64,000 nucleotides of DNA from Lithodes maja (lineage: Eukaryota; Arthropoda; Malacostraca; Decapoda; Lithodidae), in the NCBI GenBank assembly GCA_037953745.1, contig JBAKBP010003229.1, positions 62,001 to 126,000 of the forward strand. Reading direction: 5' to 3'. Shown here one piece after another: positions 42,511 through 52,831 of the stretch. The position numbers and the translations under genes are program-made. The notes under the pieces are model-generated. The model was not told the DNA's origin. It worked only from the letters and a program-made list of their open reading frames with translations, and did no database searches. Numbering within the stretch: the stretch's first letter is position 1; each line of letters opens with the position of its first letter.

Positions 42511-42990
42511 CCCTCTCGCCATGGATGGGCTCTTGAACGCCCATAAAAAAGCATATAACAGGTACCCGGATGGCCTCTTGAACGCCCAGTGGTTGAAAGC
42601 CTGTGAGCTTCGTGTGCGAGGCGTCGGTCCGACGCATGTAAACAACAGCCGGCTGGACCGACGCTCCGCATCTCCGGCCACAAGAAGGAGAGCGTCGCTT
42701 GTTCGTGTGTGCCTGTATGTTGTTGTTAAGTATCGAAAAGTGGTGTAAAGTGGCTGTTTTGGCCATAAAGTTATCTCCAATGAAATCATCATCACAGCTC
42801 AACCAGTTGACTTAGAGAGCTCTACTTAATGCCATTCTACAGGTAAATAACACAGCTACGCTTGGGGATGCGCGGGAATGCGGGAAGCAGTCTGATTAAC
42901 GAATATACGGTAGCCTAGCCTAGACGTTTTTCGGCCAAAACACCCGGGTTTCGAGGAATATATATATAATACATAGCCGGGGCTGGAGGG
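42511..42990 (-). mobile_element. piggyBac-type MITE, family M1, copy 1
   Basis: 480 bases flanked by TTAA (42507-42510, 42991-42994). Ends CCCTCTCGCC and, inverted, CCCTCCAGCCCCGGCTA. The central 400 bases match the M1 copies at 54406, 61507 and 63163. AGAGCTCTACTTAATGCCATTCTAC here resembles the right-hand non-coding part of the resident piggyBac (about 42300-42340), so it may descend from a relative. It has no coding capacity; frames seen in it on either strand are shared only because the repeats are similar. Confidence 0.92.
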
Positions 42991-42994
42991 TTAA

Positions 42995-44158
42995 ACAGCC
43001 CCAGTAGCACTAAACAATTTTTTTTTTTTTTTCCTTATACAGTACCTCATATCACTCCTCCACATCCCCTCCTTCCTCCCTTTCCCCTCCCCCTTCAATT
43101 ATCACCTATTTTCCCTGTTATTCCCTAATTCGTTGGTATATTTTTGTGCTAACATTAGCAAACTGTGTGGAGGATGTGCTTACGTGCCTAGCGGGTGTGT
43201 TACATGACCGAGTGTGTGTATGAGTAGGCTCAGTGTGGCTTGAGGCCTCGTGGAGGGAGGGGTTGCCTCAATTTTCTCCATAATTCATGAATGGGCTGGT
43301 CCATCTATATTCGCGATTTTGACCAGAAAAATTATATTTTCACTTGTTTTATTGTTGTTACAGATTACTATCTTCATAGTGAAGGTAAAATAGGCTCATA
43401 TGAATAAGTAATAACGATATTTATCGTAAAATGACGATTATAGGCCTGAATGGAGCCAATATGCTCACCCATGTGGAGCTAGTTCAATACCCCCCCCTCG
43501 CCGTTTTCGGGTTAACTATAGTTTCTCTATTTCCCCCCAGGGGGTAAAGGGGCCTTCACTTATGGTGGAGGAAAAAAAAGAATTTGCCCCACGGATCCTA
43601 CTGCGTGTCATACAAGGCGAATAATAGGGGGGATGGCGTTAGACTTGCGGACCAACAGCCATTACTATACAATGAAGCCTTGTTATTGGCGCTGGCATTG
43701 CTTCCATATGACAGCGCTGTGACAGGGCTTCATTGTTCTAGTCCAAGTTGCCTAATGGCGGCACACTGGCGGTGGATGTCGCTCCCTCCGGACCCGGACC
43801 TGGCGCCTTGGGCCCAACCTGGACGAAATGGATCCAGAGGGTACAGTGCGTAGTGTTTCTCCGGACTGGCACTCTCCGCCCAACAGTATAGGGGCCTGAA
43901 CCTGGTGGTAGCACTCCAGGAGGCTGCCCTGTCATTGGGTGAAAAATACCAGACCAGTCATAGTGGCGTATACGCGCACAGGGTGCGTCCCTGCGGCTGG
44001 TTCTGGTGGGGCACACTGAAGCCACTGGATGCTACCCCCTTGTAATCTCTTGGGGGAAGGTGCTGGGAATGGTCCCCGGGGTAGACTGGAGCTGGAGTTC
44101 TGGGGGGGGGGGGGGGGGGGTGATGTGATGATGCCCATTTGCCAGCCTAATCAGCAAT
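42995..44158. other. Unassigned interval before family F
   Basis: It contains a T-tract (43018-43032), a C/T-rich segment like 31720-31810, an inverted partner of 38180-38210 near 43510, and a G-run (44102-44120). The segment 43590-44060 has balanced composition and may be the 5' UTR of family F. I see no domain in its frames. Confidence 0.45.
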
Positions 44159-44203
44159 TATGACTAAACCTAAAGAAAAACAACGCAAATCCGATGATCC
44201 AAA

Positions 44204-44901
44204 ATGCACAGGATACGGACAAATGCCCCCCACAGTCTCAGACTTGCTAGTGTGAATGTTGGTAGTTTGAATCTGCGTGCAAATGAAGTGGCCAAGATGT
44301 GTGAGAGGAGGCGAGTTTACGTCTGCTGTGCCCAGGAAACGCTCTGGAAAGGGTATGGGGCACAGTGGATTGTTGGAAGAAAGAAAAAATATAGGATCTG
44401 CTAGAAGGGGGTTGACACTGATAAAGCGAAAGGAGGAGTGGGTGTTCTGGTGGCTGAAGAGTGGGCGGAAAGTGTGCTTCAAATTACGAGAGTTAGTGAA
44501 AGGCTGATTATTTTGAAGTTGAAAGTTGGTGAAAGAATTCTGAATGTGATACAGTATCTGCATATGCCCCACAGGCTGACCTACATAAATAAATAAAAGA
44601 GGACTTCTGGAATGACACCGTCAGTGTCATTTCAGGCCTCTCGGAGAATGAAATAACAATCCTGGGAGGGGACCTGAATGGTCACATGGGAGCATCTGCA
44701 GATGGATACGAGGGATTACATGGAGGAAATGGTTACGGAAGGAGGAATCTGGAAGGCGAATATATACTGGAGTCCTGCGTTGCACTCAACATGGTTGTGT
44801 GTAACACGAAGGTCAAGAAAAGACAGAGCCATCTGGTCACATATAACTCTGGGGTCTCCAGTAGCCAGATAGATTACTTCTTGGTTAACAGGAAAGACTA
44901 G
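44204..44901 (+). pseudogene. Family F endonuclease
   Basis: EEP-type nuclease blocks in order: LRLASVNVGSLNLRANEVAKM, the Glu block CAQETLWKG, GGVGVLVAEEWAE, ITILGGDLNGHMG, and HLVTYNSGVSSSQIDYFLV. Stop codons occur at about 44402 and after NK near 44593, with frame changes between pieces. The final SDH block is replaced by IPSEECIPQHKLLV. Not functional as it stands. Confidence 0.85.
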
Positions 44902-45602
44902 AAACTAGTCATCCCGAGCGAAGAATGTATCCCCCAGCATAAGCTACTTGTATGCAACATGAGCTTCTACAGAGATCCTGAGTGCAAGAAGATATACATG
45001 CCCAAAAGGAAAGTGTGGCTGCTGAAGAACAAGGAAGTTCGGGATAGGTTTCATAGTGAACTGGAGGAAATTAATAGAAATAATGAAGCTAGGCTTAGCG
45101 ATGTAAATAATCATTGGAATTTCCTTAAGCATAGCCTTCTCGCTACCACTGACAAAGTCTGTGGGAAAACAAAGGGTCACCCCAGGATTAAGACCTCCTG
45201 GTGGTGAAACGATGAGGTAAAGCATGCTGTCAAAGAGAAAAGGAGATGCTTCAAAGCATGGAAGAAGGGAGGCAGTAAGGAGGAATACCAGGCAGCTAAA
45301 CGAACTGCCAGAAGAGTTATTTACAATGCTAAAAAGGGCATTAAGGACCTCGTTCTCGAACAAGTGTGTAACACTGACAATCCCAATGGGATCTTCAACC
45401 TAGCAAGGCGAGTTAAAAATGACAGTAGGGATATTATAGGTGAACAGTGTGTTAGAATCGATAATGGGAAGATTATGTACAGTATGCAGAAGATGAAATC
45501 GGAGAAGCATGGATGGCACACTATGAACGATTGCTAAATATAGAGTTTGAATGAGATAAGGAACAGCTTAGAATCGAAAAACCAATATCTGGACCCCCTC
45601 CT

Positions 45603-46367
45603 TTGATAGCACCAGCTGTAGTGAGCGACGCAATCAATAAAATGAAGGACGGTAAAGCTCCAGGGTGCTCTGACATTGTTGCTGAGATGATTAAAGCTAC
45701 AGGGGAGACTGGTGTCAGCTTAGTCACTGAGATGATAAACACCATTATTAAAGATAAGAAAATCTTTGAGGATTGGCACAAAAGTGTAATAGCAAATATA
45801 TACAAAGGAAAAGGGGATGCGCTAGATAGAGGTAATTACAGGGGCCTGAAAATGCTTGACCAAGTCATGAAGGTCTGTGAGAGAGTCTTTGAGGGTTTGA
45901 TCAGGCAAAGCATCTCCATTGATGATATGCAGTTTGATTTCATGCCAGGACGTGGTACAACCGATGCTATCTTCATAGTAAGGCAGATACAGGAAAGATA
46001 CTTACTAAAAGGCAGGGATCTTTCCTTTGTGTTTGTAGACCTGGAGAAGGCCTTTGACAGGGTGCCTAGAGATGTGCAGTGGGCTATGAGGAAACTTGGA
46101 GTGGAAGAGTGGATGGTGCGTGTGATAATGAAGATGTATGAGGATTCGCGAATTGCGGTGAGGGTGAAAGGTGTACTGAGTGAGGAGTTCACAGTCCGTG
46201 TTGGAGTTCATCAGGGTTCAGTGTTAAGTCCCCTCCTCTTTATTATGGTCCTTGAGGCACTGTCTAGAGATTTTAGATCCGGACTCTCGTGGGAACTGTT
46301 TTATGCAGACGATTTAGTCCTAATAGCTGACAATGTGCAAGATGCTGAGGCCAAATTCAAAAGATAG
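45603..46367 (+). pseudogene. Family F reverse transcriptase
   Basis: An open frame of about 254 residues covering the RT core: INKMKDGKAPGCSDIVAEMI, IANIYKGKGDALDRGNYRGL, MPGRGTTDAIFIVRQIQE, FVFVDLEKAFDRVPRD, VRVGVHQGSVLSPLLFIMVLEAL and the catalytic WELFYADDLVLIAD, which is intact. It ends at a stop right after the palm, and the rest continues from 46377 in another frame. GVHQGS instead of GVRQGC is a local change. Upstream (44959-45530) is the connector, with stops. Confidence 0.9.
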
Positions 46368-46376
46368 AGAGAGGGC

Positions 46377-46808
46377 ATGGCGAGCAAGGGTTTAAGAGTC
46401 AATATTAACAAAACCAAGGTTATGCATTGTAGATTAAGACGAGGCAATGTGGAAAAGAGCGGTGCATACCCATGTGCAGTGTGTGGAAAGGGTGTGGGCA
46501 CTAACTCGATTCGGTGTAGCATCTGTCGATGTTGGGTGCATCATAGGAATAAGCGCTGTAGTAGAATAAAAGGACCCCTGCCGAAGGATAAGCCAGAAAT
46601 CGAGAAATTTGAGTGCGTAGTGTGCAAGGGCGAACTTGTGTTAAATGATGATCCTGTGGCTGTGAATTTTGGAAATGAGTCATTAGAGCTGGTGAACAAG
46701 TTTTGTAACCTAGGAGATACCATCTCTGCCGGTGGTGGGGCCGAGGCTGCCACTGTCGCTAGAATTAGATGTGGCTGGGGAAGTTCAGAGAACTGCTGCC
46801 AATTCTGA
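46377..46808 (+). pseudogene. Family F post-RT segment with PHD/RING-like zinc finger
   Basis: It begins with SKGLRVNINKTKVMHCR, the standard RT block after the YADD box, then CAVCGKGVGTNSIRCSICRC, WVHHRNKRCS and FECVVCKGEL, and ends with VNFGNESLELVNKFCNLGDTISAGGGAE, the following RT block. The Cys/His pattern CxxC…CxxC…H…C…CxxC inside the RT thumb is known from some RTE-type elements of invertebrates. One expected Cys (WVHxxC) is not in the usual place. A nucleic-acid-binding role is a guess. Confidence 0.85.
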
Positions 46809-47024
46809 CCATGAAAAGAATGCCTCTCCCCCAGAAGGGAAAGGTGTATGCCTTATGTATTAGAAGTGCAATGATGTATGCCTCAGAAACATAGGCCGTT
46901 AAAGTAGAGGATGTCAACAAAATGGAACGTAATGAGATGAGAATGGTGAGATAGATGTGTGGGGCCAAGCTGCAGGATAAAATAACAAATGATGAGCTGA
47001 GGAGACGTTTAGGTATAAAGAGTA

Positions 47025-47787
47025 CAGTCAGGACCCCCAATTCGCGAGAATAGGGGTGACAAGAGGCATCGCGTATTGTGAATTCGTGTATTGTGGAACT
47101 AACTTTAAATGGGAATAATTAGATTAGGTGACATCTCTCAATTATGGCCTATTTTCGACATTTTTGGCCCTATTTTCGACATTTTTGGCTCTACAGTACA
47201 GTCTATATCTTATATATAAGAAGAACAATGAATAAAAATATGAAACCTTACTTTAAAATTAGTAGTAGATAGGCTAGGACTAGGACCGTAGGACTTCACG
47301 ATTTTCTCCAACTTCTCCCTCCCTGACCAAATCGTACGAACAGTTTACTCTGACAAGCCTATTGCACAGTTTCCTTCTCCTTTTTTCTTGCGATCCAACA
47401 CTTCCACCTTCATTTTGTGTGTTATCTTCTTATATTGGCGTGGCATGGCGAAAAAAGTGGCAGGCACTACAAACGTTTGGTCACTCCGCACGGCTATGAG
47501 CGCTTGAGCAGGACTGTGGGAGGGAGGGAGGGAGGGTAAGCGGGAGGGAAGGCAGGCGTATGCCCGTCTTCTTCTTTTTTCGGAGCTACTCCTGGGCCTC
47601 GTGAAACGTAGACGTGCTCGCGTATCAAGCGGGAATAGCAGATTTGGCCCCTTCTTAGCTCTCGATTCGTGTATTGTGGTACCACCTCGCGTAATTAATG
47701 TTTAATTAATTAGTGTTATTTTCGAGGGGTAACTCGTGTATTAGGGTTTTCGCGCATTGTGGAATCGTGTATTGGGGGTCCTGACTG
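47025..47787. mobile_element. Tigger-like MITE, copy 2
   Basis: Same ends and length class as 36685-37453. TA precedes it (47023-47024); the right side reads CA, a mutated TA. It interrupts the C-terminal part of family F, which resumes with MEMRTSRLGWYGHVERM. Confidence 0.92.
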
Positions 47788-47985
47788 CATTAACATGGAG
47801 ATGCGTACAAGTAGACTGGGATGGTATGGGCATGTGGAGAGAATGGATGAACAAAATTGGGTGAAAAGATGCAGGTCTATGATTGTGGAGGGAGCTGCAC
47901 CAAGGGGTGCACCGAGGAAGACCTGGGATCGGACTATATGTGCCAATTTCGAATCCAAAAACTTGACAAGTGAAGCAGCCCTTAA
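47788..47985 (+). pseudogene. Family F C-terminal segment
   Basis: Encodes EMRTSRLGWYGHVERMDEQN and GAPRKTWDRTI, the conserved tail of RTE-type LINE proteins, then is cut at TTAA (47982-47985) by the next MITE. It continues at 48880. Confidence 0.85.
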
Positions 47986-48879
47986 GGGGAGCGTCCGGTT
48001 CATACTCGTAATAGTGCTCAAAACGGCAATATTGCGCAACCCGATATATGGCATCATCACCCATCCCTCTGTCTTCAGTTAAAATCCTGAGGCAATATTC
48101 TGTCTGGAAGCATGTTATTTCTGGGCTAGTTTAAAGTTTTCGCGGGTCGCGGGTCGCGCAGACGCGTAGAAAATGCATTATGGGTTTCGGATCTGCAAAA
48201 CAAAACAAATAAAACCATGAATTTTTGGTGAAAATATGACGTTCTTAGATATTTTGCCTAACAGTATCTGGTACTCAACCCGGGTAACAACGAAGGGTGT
48301 GGTGGTGGTGGAGGAGAAAGAGCAGTGTGGTCCAAGCCGCGAGAGAGGTAGGGTGCGGCTGGCCGGCTGGCTTGCAACAGCTCTCGTGCCTTAGTACCTC
48401 ACGTAAGAAAGTTCACTTGTCGGCGCAGTTCTGACGTAACCAAACATGCTACAACAATGTTTCTGGTGTCATTGGAAAGGGCATGAAATTCTCTACAACT
48501 CCACGTCGCCATTTGTTTTTATTTCTTTCCCATTTCGACACAGCACCCCGAGACATTTGTCACCTAATTTGTACCTAATTTGTACATGCCCTAATTCTAC
48601 AATTAGATACAAAATGGAAAAAAGTATCAACGTACAATTGAAACTACACCTATTGTTAGTACCCCCAATGCATTAAAACAATCAAGCAACAACATTTAAA
48701 TGAGATTTTGATTTTACAAAAAGTCATAAATTTACACACCTAACTCAAAAAATAATTGTCCTAGAGAATTAAAATTTTGGAAATTTCTTAGTTGTTAGGT
48801 CCCCTATACGTGTACAAAATTTTATGAAATACAGACAAAATCCACTGACACGTTCTAGAGTAAAGGCCGGACGCTCCCC
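47986..48879. mobile_element. TTAA-flanked MITE with GGGGAGCGTCCGG ends
   Basis: 894 bases flanked by TTAA (47982-47985, 48880-48883), with perfect 13-base inverted ends GGGGAGCGTCCGG. No coding capacity was found. It is a different family from M1 and M2. Removing it restores the family F frame (EAAL joined to NRVAWNAAIW). Confidence 0.92.
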
Positions 48880-49004
48880 TTAACAGGGTTGCCTGGAATG
48901 CTGCCATTTGGACAAGAGACTGAAACTGCACGTATGTGTGGAGCACTGTCTAAAAAAATTATGTATGTATGTATACCCTACCCTTGTGCAGCAGCACCCA
49001 ACAC

Positions 49005-49195
49005 ACACAGGGGAGGTGTGGTGGAGTGGTCTTGCCACTGGCCTGGTAATCCAAAGGTCCCGGGTTCAAATCCCGATGTATCAATGGGAAGATATTATTG
49101 GGATGGAATTTGTGCTGTACCTAGTATCAGTGCATTACCACAAGCCCACCGAAACGTCAATAAAATACCCTCATTGTTCCCTGATTAAATAGCAC
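49005..49195 (+). mobile_element. tRNA-derived SINE
   Basis: It has an RNA polymerase III A box TGGTGGAGTGG (49019-49029) and a B box GGTTCAAATCC (49063-49073). The 44-base start-to-start spacing is that of a tRNA. Arms GTGG…CCAC and CGGG…CCCG can form the D and T stems, and CTGGTAA resembles a Thr anticodon loop (GGT). The acceptor stem does not pair and there is about 110 bases of unrelated tail, so this is a SINE and not a tRNA gene. Confidence 0.75.
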
Positions 49196-49570
49196 TGTAT
49201 GAATATTCCCATATTCAAAATATGCTATCGGGGTGCAATGCCTGGTGAGTTATCTGCTCAACAGGTGGCGTTGTGTGTGTGTGTAAGTGTGAGAGTCCGA
49301 GTGTAGGGGGTGAGACTGTGAAGCACGGGAACGAGGTGGCTTCAGAGATGGGGTCGTTTCGGGCCAGGAGTGAGCACCGTGCCTCATGTGAAGGCAAGAT
49401 GGCAGGTGCTCGTTGTACTCTGCGTGCTTCACATGTCTCACTCCCTAGACTGGAACAAGACCTCACAGGCTTCACTGTTCATTGTAAAGCAGTGAATGTT
49501 AAGGCTCTCAGCCTATGCCCGAGAGGAAGTAAGTTGGAATATAGAAAAAAAAAAAAAAAAAAAAAAAAAA
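49196..49570. other. Unassigned interval with (GT)n and poly-A
   Basis: It contains (GT)6 near 49273 and a long A-run at 49545-49570, which may be the tail of an unrecognised plus-strand retroposon ending here. No gene was seen. Confidence 0.45.
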
Positions 49571-49606
49571 ACATAAGCATAACATCAACATCCTTCAATT
49601 AAATAT
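49571..49606 (+). mobile_element. Family C LINE, plus-strand copy, start of endonuclease (segment 1)
   Basis: Matches the complement of 17617-17585 (encoding NI-LQLNID). The copy is interrupted right after and resumes at about 51959. ATAGAT is found on both sides of the insertion. Confidence 0.75.
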
Positions 49607-50817
49607 AGATTTTTTTTTTTTTTTTTTAAGGAGACAATGAACGGAGGAAGGAAAAACACATAAAACAAAAAGGTCCATGTGCCTAAAGGCATCCTCCATT
49701 CATAAAATGTTTGTAACAACTGGATATAAACTTTTGTAGATTGTAAGTTTGTGGAAAGCAACTCGAGGGAAGTGAATTCCAAAGAGTAGTAGTTCTAGGG
49801 ATAAATGAATTTTGATAAGCAGAAGTTCTGCATTGTGGAGGAGAAAGTGTAAATTCATGGGCGCTCTCAGCTGCCCTAGTTCTACGGGGAAAGATGTGGA
49901 GAGGCGGCACAATTGAAGCAAGTTCCTCAGAACAATTGCTGTGAAAATATCTGTAGAATAATGCAAGGGATGCAACGTTTCTTCGTATGGATAATGTAGG
50001 AAGGTCCTGTGTGATTGCAGGGTTATTGATTAATCTAATAGCTTTATTTTGAATTTTGTCCAACTGCCTCAATGCAACCACTCCACTTCCACTCCACAGA
50101 GGTGAACAGTAATCCATCTGAGAACGCACATGACTTTTATATATTACGGCCAACTGCTCGTCAGTGAAGAATTCTCGAACTCTGTACAGGAGTCCCAGTT
50201 TTTTAGAGGCATTCTTAGCAATGCTTCTAACATAATGTGTCCAGCTCAAGTTAGTAGTTAATGTTACACCGAGAATGTCAATACTAGGGGAAGTGGGAAT
50301 ATTTACATCATTAAAAAATATATGGGAGTCAGTGAGATTCTGTCGGTTAGAAAATTGAATGTACTTGGTTTTCTGTGCATTAAAGGAAACTAGATTCTTT
50401 TGTCCCCATTCATTAATTCTAGAAAGGTCCTGGTTCAGAGAAATTGCAGTGTTTATTTTTGAATTTATAAGATCGGGTTGGGTGAAAGAATTGGATTATG
50501 AGTGGTAGATATGAAATCATTGATATGAATGAGGAACAGAGTTGGGGCCAAACTGATCCCTGGGGAACACCAGCATTTATTGAGTGAAATTGAGAATAAA
50601 GGCCATCTACCATTACACATATTTTTCTGTTATGAAGATAAGAAGAAATTAGTGGAACTAATGATGCAAGGCCGTAGTGTGACATCTTCGACAACAAGGA
50701 TTGATGCCAGACTCTATCAAATGCCTTTGATATATCCAGTGCTATTGTATGTGTTTCACCATGTTGGTCTGTAGCTTGGTTGATTTGATGCGTAAAAAAG
50801 CAAAGAATGTCTGTATT
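49607..50817 (-). mobile_element. Family A LINE copy A2, 5'-truncated, lacks YxDD
   Basis: Minus strand with a poly-A tail (T-run at 49608-49627). Pieces are 50865-50419 (ALDISKAFDRVWH, AGVPQGSV) and 50249-49683 (C-terminus, WNSLP block). It carries the same 52-base deletion as A1 at about 50494 and shares several base changes with A1. It is 5'-truncated near 50816. Confidence 0.9.
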
Positions 50818-50836
50818 TTTTTTTTTTTTTTTTTTT

Positions 50837-51953
50837 TCTATGTGATCGAGGGAGGCAAAAGGCATTACTGCCTATAGCGAGTGCCTCCCCCATAGTTGAA
50901 AAAGTGACAGGGCCAAAATCAAGGGACGTTCGAGCCAAAATGCCTGGACACACGGGTTTGAAGCAATTTAAGTCATAGGAAGAGGGAAAGACTGATTCTG
51001 GGAGAGAGTTCCAGAGCTCAGCTGTTGAGTAGAAGAAAGTTTGAGAGTAATGTTTCACTCTTGGGTTGGAGAGTTGCACAGAGTAGGGGTGGGATTGAGT
51101 TGCAAGACGGGTACCACGTGCCCTACGTAAAGGAGGTGGTATGCACTGGGATAGCTCTGAGGAACACTGATTATTATAGTAGCGATAGAATAGCGAGAGA
51201 GATGCAACATTGCGGCGGAGAGAGAGAGATTGCAGAGAGTTGGTGAGTGGACGGGAGTTAATGATACGAAAGGCCTTCCTTTCAACTTTGTCTAGGAGAG
51301 CGGTGTGAGAGGAACCTCCCCACACATGTGAACAATACTCAATACAAGGGCGCACTATGCCCCTGTACAGAGCAAGAAGCTGTGCTGGGGAAAAGAACCC
51401 CCTAAGGCGGTTGAGCACACCCAGCTTCTGGGAGGCTGCCTTAGCAAGACTGGTAATATGGTCCTTCCAAATGAGAGCAGAAGAAAAAGAGACACCAAGA
51501 ATATTGAGAGAAGATGAAGGGTTGATTTTTGTATTGTTGAAGAATAAGGGATAGTCCGCTGGGAGATCCTGATGGGTAGATAGATGGAGAAATTGGGTTT
51601 TGGAGGCATTAAAGTTAACAAGGTTTTCTCTGCCCCAATTGGAAATAGTATTTAGATCAGAATTTAAGAGTTCTATGGCTTCATTACGTTTGTCGTTGAG
51701 GAATTGCTGGCTGGGGCGTTCTGAAAAACTAATGGAGTAGTGTAAGGTTGAGTCGTCTGCGTATGAATGGATGGGAATTAAGGTACAGTTAAGGAGATCA
51801 TTTATAAAAATTAGAAAGAGAATAGGAGATAGGACAGAGCCCTGAGGAACACCAGAGTTTATAGGGTGAGGAAGTGAACAATGGCCGTCCACAACCGCGG
51901 CTATGGAACGGCCGGAAAGGAAATTAGAGACAAAGGCAGTTGATCGACATCGT
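50837..51953 (-). pseudogene. Family B LINE (relative of family A), RT and C-terminus
   Basis: Frame 52000-50756, of which about 51953-50850 is family B. It has FRRCRSTAFVSNFL, INSGVPQGSVLSPILFLIFIND, the catalytic HSYADDSTLHY (intact), WGRENLVNFNASKTQFLHLS and ILGVSF, then the tail FYSTAELWNSLPESVFPSSYDLNCFK. About 360 residues are open without a stop. It lacks the fingers and endonuclease through 5' truncation. A T-run at 50816-50836 is its poly-A tail, next to which copy A2 sits. It is about 50 percent similar to family A in the tail; I place it in the jockey/CR1 group. Confidence 0.88.
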
Positions 51954-52258
51954 CTAAAACACCATAGATGGCATAAACACCAAAAAACAAGAACTCGCAC
52001 ACTTCATTAAACAGCATAATATGCACAGTGCCATCTTACAAAAAAACAAAAATACACAGAACACAAAAAAACACCCACATTTCATAACTACACCACTAAT
52101 CGACAAGATCGGGCCGTCGGCAGTGGCGGTGGACTTATCACCCTGGTACACACATCAATAAACTTCTTTGATACCAGTGCATATACAAATTCCCTCCTCC
52201 CCCTTCACAACACACTACAGAAATACAATCAATCAAAATACGCACTGGCATCAAATCA
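51954..52258 (+). mobile_element. Family C LINE, plus-strand copy (segment 2, endonuclease)
   Basis: Matches the complement of about 17600-17300; it encodes a decayed version of IDGINTKKHELSHFIKQHN with one or more stops. It is cut at 52258 by the poly-A tail of family A copy A3. Confidence 0.85.
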
Positions 52259-52260
52259 CA

Positions 52261-52290
<30 letters not shown>

Positions 52291-52292
<2 letters not shown>

Positions 52293-52728
52293 CGTCCAGC
52301 CCCAGCGACGCGTCTGACGCGTCGGCGATGTATGTAACGCACAGCCCCAGAGACGCGCCTGACGCGTCACCCTAATTGCGCCGACCGTAACCTCAGGTGT
52401 AGCCACTCAAGAGGGCTCAGATTTGTATGGGAACTGTATACGTATCCCACGCAACCGTGCCGATGGTTGAAAACTCTCAAAGTCCACGTGCGTGCGCGCG
52501 AGCGCGCAATAACCTGTTTTTTTGGGATAATTGCCTTCAATTTTTTACTCTTATAAAATCCGTTTTCGGGGGCTCTGTAGGACCATTTTTTAAGCTTTTT
52601 GAGCGGTTTTTCGTGGTTTTTCCTTCATTCCTAACCCATTCGCTATTGTTTCTGGAATAAAACCATTTTTTGAAAACCGGCCGGGTTCTGGTGCGCAAAC
52701 ATTACAAAACTAGCCGGGGCTCCACGGG
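52291..52728. mobile_element. piggyBac-type MITE, family M2
   Basis: 438 bases between TTAA (52287-52290 and 52729-52732), with ends CCCGTCCAGCCCC and, inverted, CCCGTGGAGCCCC. Near the left end GACGCGTCTGACGCGTC and a variant occur about 45 bases apart. It has no coding capacity. End sequences are related to family M1 and to the resident piggyBac. Confidence 0.88.
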
Positions 52729-52831
52729 TTAAAAGAGACAATGAACGGAGGAAGGAAAAACACAGATAAAACAAAAAGGTCCATGTGCCTAAAGGCATCC
52801 TCCATTCATAAAATGTTTGTAACAACTGGAT

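Larger units (their letters stand above)
44159..48978 (+). mobile_element. Family F: RTE-type LINE with zinc-finger insert, interrupted by two MITEs
   Basis: A plus-strand LINE with endonuclease (44204-44901), RT (45603-46367), a Cys/His finger (46377-46808) and a C-terminal end split at 47025 and 47986. It resumes at 48880 (encoding LNRVAWNAAIWTRD) and ends in a (TGTA)n tail near 48961-48975. Stops and frameshifts are frequent, so it is an old copy. RTE placement rests on the short C-terminus with GWYGHVERM and the microsatellite tail. Confidence 0.88.

Noticed and set aside
42481..42802. Conserved ORF shared by the M1 MITEs
   Set aside because: The reading frames recur only because the MITEs are similar in DNA; frames differ in length and lack any domain.
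49012..49085. Functional tRNA gene
   Set aside because: A and B boxes fit, but the acceptor stem does not pair and the anticodon stem is poor; the extra tail fits a SINE.
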